Assembly (NCBI GenBank): GCA_045658985.1
Contig: JAZOWC010000066.1
Location: forward strand, 52,108 to 116,107
Source: RGIG3513 sp045658985
GTDB lineage: Bacteria; Bacillota; Clostridia; Oscillospirales; Butyricicoccaceae
DNA: 64,000 nt
Direction of reading: 5' to 3'
Shown: positions 1 to 8,268 of the stretch, piece by piece
Layout of the letters: the number at the start of each line of letters is the position of its first letter
How positions within the stretch are numbered: position 1 is the first letter of the stretch
Notes under the pieces: generated by a model
Seen by the model: the letters and a program-made list of their open reading frames with translations, nothing else
Told to the model about the DNA's origin: nothing
Databases searched by the model: none
Program-made: the position numbers and the translations under genes

Positions 1-20
1 CAATTTTCGCAAGATAATTA

Positions 21-50
21 TTTCACATTCGGCATCGCCGAATATTTCAC
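21..50. repeat. Small palindrome flanked by TTTCAC repeats
   Basis: The arms ATTCGGC and GCCGAAT (27-43) surround a 3-base loop and are flanked on each side by TTTCAC. It resembles short palindromic intergenic repeats common in Oscillospirales genomes. No gene was seen in the first 230 bases apart from this and the promoter below. Confidence 0.35.
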
Positions 51-126
51 CATATTTATTGCAGTATCTCCGCATAATTGCCCTGCTCTGCAAGCGCAGC
101 GGCGCGGGGGTTCGGGGATTTTGTTC

Positions 127-155
127 TTGATTTAATCCATGCCCTGTGCTATAAT
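127..155 (+). promoter_or_regulatory. Sigma-A type promoter for the alpha/beta hydrolase
   Basis: TTGATT (127-132) and TATAAT (150-155) are separated by exactly 17 bases, about 75 bases before the hydrolase start. Confidence 0.7.
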
Positions 156-230
156 CCAAATAGTATTCGGCAAACAGACAAATAGGGCAATTTGCCCAAT
201 AATTTTACACAGCATCAGGGAGGCTATACA

Positions 231-1067
231 ATGTTTGACGAGCGTTATCTTTTTTGTGACCGCGGCGACCAGAGCAATGCCGTTGCAGCGGAGAACGTAC
301 ATCCTTTTACCGCGCTGAGCGGCGGAAGCAAGGTTTACGGCAGAATACACACCCCTGCGGCCTATAACGAAAACGACCGCACCCCCGTGGCTATTTTTCT
401 CCACGGCTTTCCCGGACTGGAGCGCAATATGGACATCCCCTACTGCCTCAGCCGCGCCGGTATTGCCGCAGCCTATTTTGCATTCCGCGGTGTGTGGGGC
501 AGCCACGGCGACTACAGCTTTACACATCTGATCGAGGATACTTTTGCCGTCATTGAGTTCCTCAAGGAGCGCGCCGACACCTACCGCATCGACCCCGACA
601 GAATCTATCTGGTGGGTCACTCCATGGGCGGCTTTACCGCTATGAACGCCATCGCTCAGGGCGCCGATGTCAAGGGCGGCATCCTTATGTGTCCCTGCGA
701 TTGGGGCGGATGCTTCATCAAGGAGAACGAGTGGGCGATGAGCCTGCTCAAGGCCAAGGACAGCGGCTACTTCAAGCTGGCTCACGAAAATGCTCTGATC
801 GAGGACATCGAGGCACACGCCGAGGAGTGGAGCTTTGTCAACCTGATCGGCAAGCTGCCCAAACAGACTCCCCTGCATTTTATCGTAGGTTCGGGCGATC
901 TGACCACCCCCTCGGGCAAGCACGTTGAGCCTGTCTACAACCTGCTCAAGGGCAACGGCTACGAGACGTCATTCACCGTATATCCCGACAGCCACAATCT
1001 GCCCAAGAGCCGCACCACAGTCACCAAGAAGATCTTTGATCTCATCGTCGGGATGGAGCAGAAATAA
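231..1067 (+). CDS. Alpha/beta hydrolase family protein
   Basis: A 278-residue soluble hydrolase with no signal peptide. An oxyanion-type HGFPG lies at residues 58-62, the nucleophile elbow GHSMGG at 129-134 (Ser131), a likely acid Asp in GSGDLTTP near 223, and a catalytic His in DSHNLP near 255. The complete triad suggests an active carboxylic-ester hydrolase or acylpeptide-type peptidase; the substrate cannot be read from the sequence. The ATG at 231 was chosen because AGGGAGG sits 7 bases upstream; the reading frame stays open further 5' but without a ribosome site. It is monocistronic, with its own promoter at 127-155 and a shared terminator downstream. Confidence 0.88.
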   Translation: MFDERYLFCDRGDQSNAVAAENVHPFTALSGGSKVYGRIHTPAAYNENDRTPVAIFLHGFPGLERNMDIPYCLSRAGIAAAYFAFRGVWGSHGDYSFTHLIEDTFAVIEFLKERADTYRIDPDRIYLVGHSMGGFTAMNAIAQGADVKGGILMCPCDWGGCFIKENEWAMSLLKAKDSGYFKLAHENALIEDIEAHAEEWSFVNLIGKLPKQTPLHFIVGSGDLTTPSGKHVEPVYNLLKGNGYETSFTVYPDSHNLPKSRTTVTKKIFDLIVGMEQK

Positions 1068-1086
1068 GAATAACCAAAACAAAAAA

Positions 1087-1125
1087 CCGCCGCGGACCAC
1101 AAAGGGTCGCGGCGGTATATTTTTT
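1087..1125. terminator. Bidirectional intrinsic terminator
   Basis: A GC-rich stem (CCGCCGCG with CGCGGCGG) is followed by TATATTTTTT on the plus strand and flanked by a run of A on the other side. It lies between convergent genes and can serve both. Confidence 0.8.
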
Positions 1126-1136
1126 GCCTCAGGTAC

Positions 1137-1934
1137 TTACAGTACGAATGTAATGGAGCGGAGGATGTCCATCAGGTTGTCGGTCTCCATTCTGACCGTG
1201 TGCTCGTCTGTGAGCTCAAAGCCGGGATAGAAGGATGCTCTCACGGCGCGTGCGTGCTCTTTGAAGGACACCTCGTACACAAAATACTCGGGGATAGCGC
1301 ACAGAGCGCCCTTGAAATCCTGCCTGAGTGCGGCCTCGGCGCCCTCACGGATGAGGTCGCAGGCGTATTCGGGCTGCTTGCAGCGGGTGTAGCCGCCCAG
1401 ACCGTCTTTGACGGCCACGGTCTTGAGGCAGGGGTGCATACCTGCTGCGTCCTCGGTGAGCATCTTGTCACCGCTGAGGAACACGGTGGGCACGCCCATC
1501 ATGGCGCAGGCATAGCTGTAGAGCATAAACTCGGAGCAGGGCTTGCCGTTGAGCTTGATGGATGTGGTGCTCTTGGTGTAGGTGTGTGACAGAGGGTTGC
1601 CGTTTCTGCCCGCTGCAGAGTGATAGCCGACGAACATCACGGCATCAAAGGAGCTGTCCACGCCCTCTACCATGGTGATGGGACTGCCGTTGCCGCCGCG
1701 GATGATCTCACAGCATTTGGGCAGCTGGTGAGGGTCGATATTGCGGCTTGTGCCGTGTGCGTCCTTGATAAGTATATAATCGGCGCCTGCGGCAATAGCG
1801 CCCTCGCAGGCGGCCCTGACCTCGGCGGTCATCTGCTTGACTGCGGCGGGGTATTCGGGCTGACCCTTCTGTGTCTCCTCCCACGCGGTGGTCCATGCGC
1901 AGCCTTCGATATCGGCGCTTATGAAAACTCTCAT
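1137..1934 (-). CDS. M55 family D-aminopeptidase (DppA-like)
   Basis: A 265-residue protein matching the zinc D-aminopeptidase DppA family, which trims D-amino-acid peptides such as those from cell-wall turnover. The N-terminal metal motif has Asp8 and Glu10 (SADIEG), then His60 (KDAHG), His105 (GYHSAAG) and Glu135 in the order expected for the two-zinc site of M55 enzymes. Length is typical (about 260-275). GGGAGG lies upstream of the ATG at 1934, and a strong divergent promoter is at 1979-2007. No dpp transporter genes are adjacent, so a dedicated dipeptide system is not indicated here. Confidence 0.9.
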   Translation of the reverse strand: MRVFISADIEGCAWTTAWEETQKGQPEYPAAVKQMTAEVRAACEGAIAAGADYILIKDAHGTSRNIDPHQLPKCCEIIRGGNGSPITMVEGVDSSFDAVMFVGYHSAAGRNGNPLSHTYTKSTTSIKLNGKPCSEFMLYSYACAMMGVPTVFLSGDKMLTEDAAGMHPCLKTVAVKDGLGGYTRCKQPEYACDLIREGAEAALRQDFKGALCAIPEYFVYEVSFKEHARAVRASFYPGFELTDEHTVRMETDNLMDILRSITFVL

Positions 1935-1978
1935 AGAAATTAACCTCCCAATAATCGTTAAAGTAGCTTTACTGCTTC

Positions 1979-2007
1979 ATTATACGCAGATGGGGTTGAT
2001 TTTTCAA
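1979..2007 (-). promoter_or_regulatory. Promoter for the M55 peptidase
   Basis: On the minus strand TTGAAA and TATAAT are separated by 17 bases, about 45 bases before the peptidase start. Confidence 0.75.
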
Positions 2008-2017
2008 TAGTTTTGAG

Positions 2018-2046
2018 TTGATTTTGCAGGTTGGTTGTACTATAAT
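2018..2046 (+). promoter_or_regulatory. Promoter for the DMT/MATE operon
   Basis: TTGATT (2018-2023) and TATAAT (2041-2046) have a 17-base spacer. The site is back to back with the M55 promoter, with only ten bases between the two -35 boxes. Confidence 0.75.
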
Positions 2047-2100
2047 TAATCTGTATTAAAATGTGGTTTTATGCCCAAAAATCGGTTTGGAGGCTTAAAT

Positions 2101-3015
2101 ATGAAAGATAAAAAGGTTCTCATAGGATACACCTTTGTTATCCTCAGCGGAATACTCTTTGGCTCGATGCCCCTGATGGCAGACTTTATCTACTCCGAGG
2201 GTGTCAACTCTCTCAGTCTGGTGTTCTGGCGCAACATACTGAGCATTCCCATACTGGGTGTGCTGGCGTATTTTCAGACAGGCTCGCTGAAAATCAACCC
2301 CAAAGCCCTCCCCTCCATCACCTTTGTCGGTATGTCGGGCTGCTGCATCACTCCCTTTTTGCTCTTTTCTTCCTACAACTATATCGCCTCGGGCACAGCT
2401 ACCGTTTTCCACTTCATCTACCCCGCAATGGTAGTTGTGGGCGGCGTGCTGTTCTTTAAGCAGAAGGTCAGTCTGGGCAGCCTGCTCAGCGTTATCTCCT
2501 GCATCGCCGGTATCTGTATGTTCTACAACCCCGGTGAGCCTCTCGATCTGACGGGCAGCGCCCTGGCTCTGCTGTCGGGTATCGCCTACACCGCCTACAT
2601 CCTGCTGCTGAGCAAGTTCAAGTACAAGGAGATCTCGGGCTTTTTGTTCAGCTTCTACATCTCCCTCATCTCCACAGCCGCTCTGCTGGTTATCTGCCTC
2701 GTCAGCGGTCAGCTGACGTTCCCCCAGACTTTTGGCGGCTGGGGCATGTGCGTGCTCTTTGCTCTGGCGGTCAACGTTGGCGCCGTGGTGCTCTTCCAGC
2801 GCGGTACATTCTATATCGACGCTCAGCGCGCCGCCATCCTCTCCACCACCGAGCCTATTACCAGCATCTTCCTCGGCGCACTGTTCCTCAACGAAAAGAT
2901 CGGTCTGCGCACGGGCATCGGCTCCTTTTTGGTGCTGCTTGCCAGCGTGCTGATTGCCGTGTTTGATATCAACAAAAGCAAAAAAGCCAAAAAAGACGAA
3001 GCTGCTCAGGCATAA
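2101..3015 (+). CDS. DMT family (EamA) transporter
   Basis: A 304-residue integral membrane protein with about ten hydrophobic segments in two repeated EamA halves. The second half ends with the typical STTEPITSIFLGALFLNEKI stretch. These carriers export or import small metabolites such as amino acids or nucleosides; the substrate is not predictable. The start at 2101 is preferred over an in-frame ATG at 2071 because GGAGG sits 8 bases before it. It is first in a tight operon with a MATE transporter and an ATC-hydrolase-like gene. The C-terminus is Lys-rich and presumably cytoplasmic. Confidence 0.9.
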   Translation: MKDKKVLIGYTFVILSGILFGSMPLMADFIYSEGVNSLSLVFWRNILSIPILGVLAYFQTGSLKINPKALPSITFVGMSGCCITPFLLFSSYNYIASGTATVFHFIYPAMVVVGGVLFFKQKVSLGSLLSVISCIAGICMFYNPGEPLDLTGSALALLSGIAYTAYILLLSKFKYKEISGFLFSFYISLISTAALLVICLVSGQLTFPQTFGGWGMCVLFALAVNVGAVVLFQRGTFYIDAQRAAILSTTEPITSIFLGALFLNEKIGLRTGIGSFLVLLASVLIAVFDINKSKKAKKDEAAQA

Positions 3016-3028
3016 GAAAGGATAATCT

Positions 3029-4405
3029 ATGTTCAAAAAACTCTTTGCCCCGGTGGATATGACCACGGGCTCACCATGGAAGGCTATACTGATATTCACC
3101 TTCCCCATGATCATCGGCAATATTGCCCAGCAGCTGTACAACACGGTTGACACCATCGTGGTCGGCAAATACATCGGTGACAACGCTCTGTCCGCCGTCG
3201 GCAGCGCAGGCCCCATCGTCAATATGCTGCTGGTGCTGTTTATCGGCATATCCACCGGCGCGGGAATAATGGTCGCACAGTATTTCGGCGCAAAAAGCCG
3301 TGAGGATCTGTCCTACACCATCGGCAACTGCATCACCGTCACCGCTATCGCCTGCGTCATACTCATAATCGTTGCCGCGCCCCTCATCCGCCCCGTTCTG
3401 CATATGCTCAACACCCCCGAAAGTATTCTGGACAGCTGCGCGGGATACCTGATGATATCGGTCATAGGCGGCGTGGGTATAGCCTACTACAACATTCTCA
3501 GCGGTATCATCCGAGGTATGGGCGACTCTGTTTCGGCTCTTGTATACCTGCTGGTGGCTACGGTCATCAACATTGTGCTGGACATACTGTTTGTTGCCAA
3601 GTTCAATCTGGGCGTGCCCGGTGTTGCTCTGGCTACCGTCATTGCTCAGATCGTCTCCTCCATACTCTGTTTGCTCAAGCTGAGCCGTATGCAGGAGCAT
3701 TTTGACTTTGAGCTCAAGTACTTCAAGCCCAAAACGCGCTACGTCAAGACCATCATCCGCCTCGGTCTGCCCTCCGGTCTGACTCAGGCAATATTCAGCT
3801 CGGCCATGATCGTGGTGCAGGCGCTGACCAATCAGTTCGGCGAACAGTTTATCGCCGCAAACGTGGTTATTATGCGTGTTGACGGTTTTGCCATGATGCC
3901 CAACTTCTCCTTCGGCACGGCGCTGACCACCTATGCAGGTCAGAACGTTGGCGCAGGTCTCTACGACCGCGTGACAAAGGGCGCAAAACAGGGCGCACTG
4001 CTTGCCGTGACCTGCTCCACCGCAATCACAGGCATCATTCTGCTGTTCGGCAAAGGACTGATGGGCATATTTACCGACACACGTGAGCTGGTGGAACTGA
4101 GTTACTACCTGATGAAGCTGCTTGCAGTCGGCTACATCGCCGTTGCAGTCACCCAGAGCCTGTCGGGCATTATGCGCGGTGCGGGCGACACTATGACCCC
4201 CATGTGGATCTCCCTGCTGACTACGGTGGTATTCCGCGTACCTCTGGCTTACGGTATTTCTTTCCTCACCCGCACCCCCGAGCTGCCTATAGGCAGATTT
4301 GAGTGCATACATATCTCTCTGCTTTCTTCGTGGGTTATGGGTGCGCTGATAACATTCTTCTTCTACCACCGCGGCAAGTGGAAGACCAAAGCCATCAAAC
4401 GCTGA
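3029..4405 (+). CDS. MATE family efflux transporter
   Basis: A 458-residue, roughly 12-segment membrane protein of the MATE family of Na+- or H+-coupled drug/metabolite exporters. It opens with MTTGSPWKAILIFTFPMIIG, a typical MATE N-terminus, and has the repeated inner-half motifs expected of the family (for example GLPSGLTQAIFSS starting the second half). Length is normal. It follows the EamA gene by 13 bases with a GAAAGGA site, so the two are co-transcribed. The operon may therefore export a related set of compounds; this is inference. Confidence 0.92.
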   Translation: MFKKLFAPVDMTTGSPWKAILIFTFPMIIGNIAQQLYNTVDTIVVGKYIGDNALSAVGSAGPIVNMLLVLFIGISTGAGIMVAQYFGAKSREDLSYTIGNCITVTAIACVILIIVAAPLIRPVLHMLNTPESILDSCAGYLMISVIGGVGIAYYNILSGIIRGMGDSVSALVYLLVATVINIVLDILFVAKFNLGVPGVALATVIAQIVSSILCLLKLSRMQEHFDFELKYFKPKTRYVKTIIRLGLPSGLTQAIFSSAMIVVQALTNQFGEQFIAANVVIMRVDGFAMMPNFSFGTALTTYAGQNVGAGLYDRVTKGAKQGALLAVTCSTAITGIILLFGKGLMGIFTDTRELVELSYYLMKLLAVGYIAVAVTQSLSGIMRGAGDTMTPMWISLLTTVVFRVPLAYGISFLTRTPELPIGRFECIHISLLSSWVMGALITFFFYHRGKWKTKAIKR

Positions 4406-4420
4406 ACGGGAGGCACAACA

Positions 4421-4924
4421 ATGAGCAAAGTAACAAACCAACCCAAATACAAAAATCCGCTGCTTCAGGCCATTCGCGCACAGCTTGAGCACAGAGCATT
4501 CTGGCTCTATCTCCTCTGTGACGAGGCGCAGAAGAGAGGTCTCGATCCCCGCGATTTCGGCTCGGCGGCCGTAAGACGCTGCGGACTGACTCAGGGTGCC
4601 GATCTGGTCAAAAAGGGCAACACCGACAGCCTCAAGGGTCTGCGCAAGACTCTGTTTACCAAAGCGGCTCAGCTGGTGTTCGAGATGGATATTCTGGAGA
4701 GCACAAATGACACTCTCAGCATCGACTTCCACTACTGTCCGCTGGTCAAGGCATGGCAGAAGGCCGGCTGCTCGGATGAGGAGATCGCCATGCTCTGCGA
4801 CATTGCCATGTGCGGCGACCACGGCATCGGCGAGTGCTACGGCAGCGTTCTCGACCTGCCCAAATGCATTGCAAAGGGCGACGACGTGTGCAGCCTCCGC
4901 TACCGCAAAAAAGACAAGGCCTGA
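4421..4924 (+). CDS. L-2-amino-thiazoline-4-carboxylate hydrolase-like protein
   Basis: A 167-residue soluble protein resembling the ATC hydrolase family (PF14196), named for an enzyme that opens 2-aminothiazoline-4-carboxylate during cysteine formation. Recognisable features are the C-terminal block FHYCPLVKAW, then EEIAMLCDIAMCGDHGI, with conserved Cys and His. Most members have unknown substrates, so the name is a family label only. It lies 15 bases after the MATE gene with GGGAGG upstream, making it the last gene of a three-gene operon that ends at the terminator at 4990-5036. Confidence 0.75.
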   Translation: MSKVTNQPKYKNPLLQAIRAQLEHRAFWLYLLCDEAQKRGLDPRDFGSAAVRRCGLTQGADLVKKGNTDSLKGLRKTLFTKAAQLVFEMDILESTNDTLSIDFHYCPLVKAWQKAGCSDEEIAMLCDIAMCGDHGIGECYGSVLDLPKCIAKGDDVCSLRYRKKDKA

Positions 4925-4989
4925 TCTGCAAACCGACGGAAAATCGAAGAAAACGCGAGATAATCCGCGAAAAAACAAGCAAAAATCAC

Positions 4990-5036
4990 AAAGCATCCTC
5001 TGCCCCTCGGCTAAAAGGCGGCAAAGGATGCTTTTT
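4990..5036 (+). terminator. Intrinsic terminator of the DMT/MATE operon
   Basis: AAGCATCCT pairs with AGGATGCTT and is followed by a T run. Confidence 0.75.
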
Positions 5037-5041
5037 TGCTG

Positions 5042-5070
5042 TTGCAAAAAGAATACTTGTATGGTAGCAT
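5042..5070 (+). promoter_or_regulatory. Promoter for the CorC/HlyC transcript
   Basis: TTGCAA and TAGCAT with a 17-base spacer. Transcription from here gives a leader of roughly 130 bases before the CorC/HlyC start. Confidence 0.55.
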
Positions 5071-5103
5071 AAAGAAACTTGTGACACAAAAGGAGTTGAT
5101 CTT

Positions 5104-5154
5104 GTGGAACCCCTGCCGCGAAGTAGACGGCACGTTATCATACGCCGCCTTTAG
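5104..5154 (+). CDS. Candidate 16-residue leader peptide MEPLPRSRRHVIIRRL
   Basis: A GTG-initiated reading frame of 16 codons lies inside the CorC/HlyC leader, with AGGAG at 5091-5095 placed 8 bases before it. The peptide begins Met-Glu-Pro-Leu-Pro and is Arg-rich, which recalls MgtL ([17 protein letters not shown]), the Mg2+-responsive leader peptide upstream of mgtA in Salmonella. The resemblance is visual and could be chance. A second overlapping frame (TTG at 5102, 26 residues) shares the same ribosome site, so the frame choice is uncertain. Its place before a CorC-type gene, a family tied to Mg2+ transport, makes a translation-coupled attenuator plausible. Confidence 0.4.
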   Translation: MEPLPRSRRHVIIRRL

Positions 5155-5155
5155 G

Positions 5156-5189
5156 ATATTCATAGGGATGCTTTTGACTATATGAATAT
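5156..5189 (+). promoter_or_regulatory. Leader hairpin between peptide stop and CorC/HlyC ribosome site
   Basis: ATATTCATA (5156-5164) and TATGAATAT (5181-5189) form a perfect 9-bp stem followed by TTTT and then GGAGG. It starts two bases after the leader peptide stop codon. A ribosome at the end of that peptide would cover its left arm, so formation could depend on leader translation. Confidence 0.45.
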
Positions 5190-5207
5190 TTTGGAGGTTT
5201 AATAATT

Positions 5208-6506
5208 ATGATTTCTCAGCTTATATTACAGTTTATTCTGATACTGATCAACGCGTTTTTTGCGGCTACCGAGATAGCGCTCATCTCCCTCAACGACAAA
5301 AAGCTCAAAGTCCGCGCCGACAACGGAGACAAAAAAGCTGCAAAAATGCTCAAAATGATCGAGGAGCCCACCCGATTTTTGTCCACCATACAGATAGGCA
5401 TAACACTTGCGGGATTTTTGGGCTCGGCATTCGCCGCCGACAACTTTGCACAGCGTCTTGCCGAGGTAATGATACGGGTGTTTGGCCTGAGCGCCGACGG
5501 TGCCGCGGTTGCACACTCCGTATCGGTTGTGGCCATCACGCTGATACTGTCCTTCTTTACACTCGTGCTGGGTGAGCTTGTACCCAAACGTCTGGCTATG
5601 AAGCACAAGGACAAGCTCGCAGAGGCGGTCTGTGGCTCCATATCCGGTCTGGCTTTTGTGCTTCGTCCCGTTATATGGCTGCTGACCGCTTCCACCAACA
5701 TCGTCCTGCGTATGTTCGGCATCGATCCTTTTGAAAAAGAAGACCCCGTCAGCGAGGAGGACATCGTGCTTATGCTTGACGCGGGCGGCGATGAGGGCAG
5801 TCTGGACAAGGACGATATCGAGTACATCAAGAACGTGTTCAGACTCAGTGAGCTTACCGCGGGGGATATTATGACTCCCCGACGCCTGCTGGCCCTCATC
5901 GAAGAAGGCTCCACTCCAGAGCAGATCGCACGCACTATTGAGCAGGAGGGCTACTCACGCATTCCCGTATACTCGCAGACACCCGACAATATTATCGGCG
6001 TGCTGCACACCCGCAACTACCTGATCAAGTGCGCCGCAGGCGCAGAGGATGCCTTTGCCTCCTCTCTGCTCAAGCCTGTGTTTGTGCCCGAGGCTGTGCA
6101 TCTTGATGCCCTGCTCAGCAAGATGCAGAAGGAGCATCTGCACATTGTCACCGTGGTCAACGAGTACGGCGAGACGGCAGGTGTTGTGACCATGGAGGAC
6201 ATTCTCGAGGAGCTTGTTGGCGAGATCTGGGACGAGAGCGACGATGCTTTTGAAAACTTCCGCAGACTGCCCGACGGCACCTGCCGCGTGCTCTGCTCGG
6301 CATCGGCTGAGGAGTTTTTTGAGACCTTTGAGCTCGAGGAGGACAGCGAAGCCGCTACCGTCAACGGCTGGCTCACCGAGGTGCTGGGCGCTATACCCAC
6401 GGCGGGATATTGCTTTGAGCACGGGGATTTGTCCATCTCGGTCACCAAAGCAGACGAGCATATGGCTCACGAGATCACCGTAAAACCCATCAAAAAAACT
6501 GAATAA
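5208..6506 (+). CDS. CorC/HlyC family protein (CNNM-CBS-CorC_HlyC)
   Basis: A 432-residue membrane protein. Residues 1-190 form a CNNM (DUF21) transmembrane domain, followed by a CBS pair at about 205-330 (MTPRRLLALIEE; IPVYSQTPDNIIGVLH; VVNEYGETAGVVTMEDILEE) and a C-terminal CorC_HlyC domain at about 345-425. Relatives act in Mg2+ (or Co2+) export; hemolysin C is an older family label. The start has TTTTGGAGG 8-9 bases upstream. The unusual part is the leader, which holds a candidate peptide and a hairpin suggesting attenuation. It is followed directly by a strong terminator, so it is a single-gene unit. Confidence 0.9.
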   Translation: MISQLILQFILILINAFFAATEIALISLNDKKLKVRADNGDKKAAKMLKMIEEPTRFLSTIQIGITLAGFLGSAFAADNFAQRLAEVMIRVFGLSADGAAVAHSVSVVAITLILSFFTLVLGELVPKRLAMKHKDKLAEAVCGSISGLAFVLRPVIWLLTASTNIVLRMFGIDPFEKEDPVSEEDIVLMLDAGGDEGSLDKDDIEYIKNVFRLSELTAGDIMTPRRLLALIEEGSTPEQIARTIEQEGYSRIPVYSQTPDNIIGVLHTRNYLIKCAAGAEDAFASSLLKPVFVPEAVHLDALLSKMQKEHLHIVTVVNEYGETAGVVTMEDILEELVGEIWDESDDAFENFRRLPDGTCRVLCSASAEEFFETFELEEDSEAATVNGWLTEVLGAIPTAGYCFEHGDLSISVTKADEHMAHEITVKPIKKTE

Positions 6507-6510
6507 AGAA

Positions 6511-6543
6511 AAAAACGCTTGGCGAGAGCCAAGCGTTTTTTTA
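6511..6543. terminator. Bidirectional terminator
   Basis: AAACGCTTGGC and GCCAAGCGTTT form an 11-bp stem with a GAGA loop, with A and T runs on both sides. It lies between convergent genes. Confidence 0.9.
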
Positions 6544-6552
6544 TGCGGTTTG

Positions 6553-8115
6553 TCAGGCGATGGGGTAGAAGATGCTGGTTCCTACGCCGATGGGCAGACC
6601 TGCAAGCAGCCAGATGATGAACAGCAGGCTCCAGCAGATGAGGAAGGTGACAGAGTAGGGCAGCATTGTTGCGGTAATGGTACCGATGCCTGCCTTCTTG
6701 TCGTAACGCTGTGCAAACATAATGATAACTGCGTAATAGGTCATCATGGGAGTGATGATGTTGGTGCAGGAGTCACCGATACGGTATGCCAGCTGGCACA
6801 GCTCGGGGCTGTAGCCGAGGAGCATAAACATAGGCACGAATACGGGAGCGAGGATGTTCCACTTGGCGCTGGCCGAGCCCATAAACAGGTTCATAAAGGC
6901 CGAGAAGAGAATAAAGATAACTACCAGAGGAATGAGGCCGATGTTGATGCTCTTAAAGAACTCAGCGCCTGCAAGTGCGATGATGGTGCCCAGCTTGGTG
7001 TACTCAAAGTACTTGATGAACTGAGCGGAAACGAATGCCAGAGCGAGGAAGGAGCCCATAGCAGACATGGACTTGCTCAGGGAGTTTGCAACGTCCTTGT
7101 TATCCTTGAATACGCCGGTTACAAGGCCGAAAACTGTGCCGGGGATAAAGAACAGCATGGCGATAAGAACAACGATACTGTCAATGAGAGGAGTTTTGCC
7201 CAGCAGCTCGCCTGCTTCGTTACGGAAGAAGGAGTTCTGGGGGATGCAGCAGGCAACGATAGCCACAACAAAGATCAGAGCGGCGATGCCTGCCCACTTG
7301 AGGCCCTTCTTCTGCTTGTCGGTGACGGTGGTGAGGGAGAGGTCTTCTTCGGTGTGGCCTTCTTCCACGTATGTGCCCAGACGGGGCTCAACCAGCTTGT
7401 CGGTGATAAGTGTGCCCAGAATGGTGATGAGGAAGGTAGATGCAACAAGGAAGATGTAGTTGCCCATCACCTGCACCTCATATGCGGGGTCGATGATAGA
7501 TACGGCGGTCTGGGTGATACCTGCCAGCAGGGGATCGAGAGTACCGATAAGCAGGTTTGCGGAAAATCCGCCCGAAACACCTGCAAATGCAGCAGCAAGA
7601 CCTGCTATGGGGTGTCTGCCGCAGGCTTTGAATACCATTGCGCCCAGAGGAATGAGAATAACATAGCCCGAGTCGGATGCGATGTTGGACATAACGCCCA
7701 AAAATACGATCATGGGGGTGAGCAGGAACTTGGGGGTTGCCTTGACTACTCTCTTGAGCAGGGTGTCAATGAGGCCCGACTGCTCGGCAACGCCGACGCC
7801 AAGCATTGCAACCAGCACCATACCCAGAGGTGCGTAGGTGGTAAAGTTGTTGACCGCGCTGGTGAACATATAGCTCAGGCCGTCGCGGGTGAGCAGGCTG
7901 ACTACGTTGACGGTGGTCTCCTGCAGCTTGCCGCCGGATACCAGCTCACCGGTTGCGGAGACGCCCAGCGCATCGCAGATGGCCGAGATCACCACGATTG
8001 CCAGTGCCAGTATGGCAAAGAGTACTACGGGATGGGGCAGAGCGTTGCCGACCTTTTCGATGCCGTTGAGGCAGCGGTTATAAAGGCTGACTTTCTGTTT
8101 GTTCTTGGGGGACAT
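6553..8115 (-). CDS. AbgT family transporter
   Basis: A 520-residue protein with about a dozen membrane segments, matching the AbgT family (p-aminobenzoyl-glutamate importer in E. coli; some members export sulfonamides). Family features include the N-terminal NALPHPVVLFAILALAI segment, the loop with NIASDSGYVILIPLGA, and a C-terminal region with SCTNIITPMMTYYAVIIMF. Length matches AbgT (about 510). AAAAAGGAG precedes the ATG. A strong promoter lies at 8187-8215, and the 5' UTR begins with a 12-bp hairpin. Folate-fragment or dipeptide-like uptake is possible but is inference. Confidence 0.9.
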   Translation of the reverse strand: MSPKNKQKVSLYNRCLNGIEKVGNALPHPVVLFAILALAIVVISAICDALGVSATGELVSGGKLQETTVNVVSLLTRDGLSYMFTSAVNNFTTYAPLGMVLVAMLGVGVAEQSGLIDTLLKRVVKATPKFLLTPMIVFLGVMSNIASDSGYVILIPLGAMVFKACGRHPIAGLAAAFAGVSGGFSANLLIGTLDPLLAGITQTAVSIIDPAYEVQVMGNYIFLVASTFLITILGTLITDKLVEPRLGTYVEEGHTEEDLSLTTVTDKQKKGLKWAGIAALIFVVAIVACCIPQNSFFRNEAGELLGKTPLIDSIVVLIAMLFFIPGTVFGLVTGVFKDNKDVANSLSKSMSAMGSFLALAFVSAQFIKYFEYTKLGTIIALAGAEFFKSINIGLIPLVVIFILFSAFMNLFMGSASAKWNILAPVFVPMFMLLGYSPELCQLAYRIGDSCTNIITPMMTYYAVIIMFAQRYDKKAGIGTITATMLPYSVTFLICWSLLFIIWLLAGLPIGVGTSIFYPIA

Positions 8116-8155
8116 TCTGATTCTCCTTTTTTATCTCTTTTATAATTTTGAGCAT

Positions 8156-8186
8156 AATAAAACGCTCTATTACCGAGCGTTTTATT
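8156..8186. terminator. 12-bp perfect hairpin: end of serpin/sigma operon and start of AbgT 5' UTR
   Basis: AATAAAACGCTC and GAGCGTTTTATT enclose a 7-base loop. It can terminate the serpin/sigma transcript that ends at 8269. It also falls right at the expected start of the AbgT mRNA, where it could act as a 5' stabilising stem. Confidence 0.55.
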
Positions 8187-8215
8187 ATTATATCAATATT
8201 TCAAGTCCAAGTCAA
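8187..8215 (-). promoter_or_regulatory. Promoter for the AbgT gene
   Basis: On the minus strand TTGACT and TATAAT are separated by 17 bases. Confidence 0.8.
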
Positions 8216-8268
8216 GGAAATTATGGACAATATACCCCGCCGTCCGTGCAGGACGGTTATTGCACCCG

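Noticed and set aside
3071..5089. A 672-codon minus-strand open frame
   Set aside because: It is antisense to the MATE and ATC-hydrolase-like genes and crosses their terminator; the product is low-complexity His/Gln/Ala-rich.
6550..8145. A 531-codon plus-strand open frame
   Set aside because: It mirrors the AbgT gene and runs through a terminator and promoter; no family resemblance.
8156..8186. Riboswitch before the AbgT gene
   Set aside because: Only a simple 12-bp hairpin is present, without conserved single-stranded motifs of a known aptamer; it is better read as a terminator or 5' stem.
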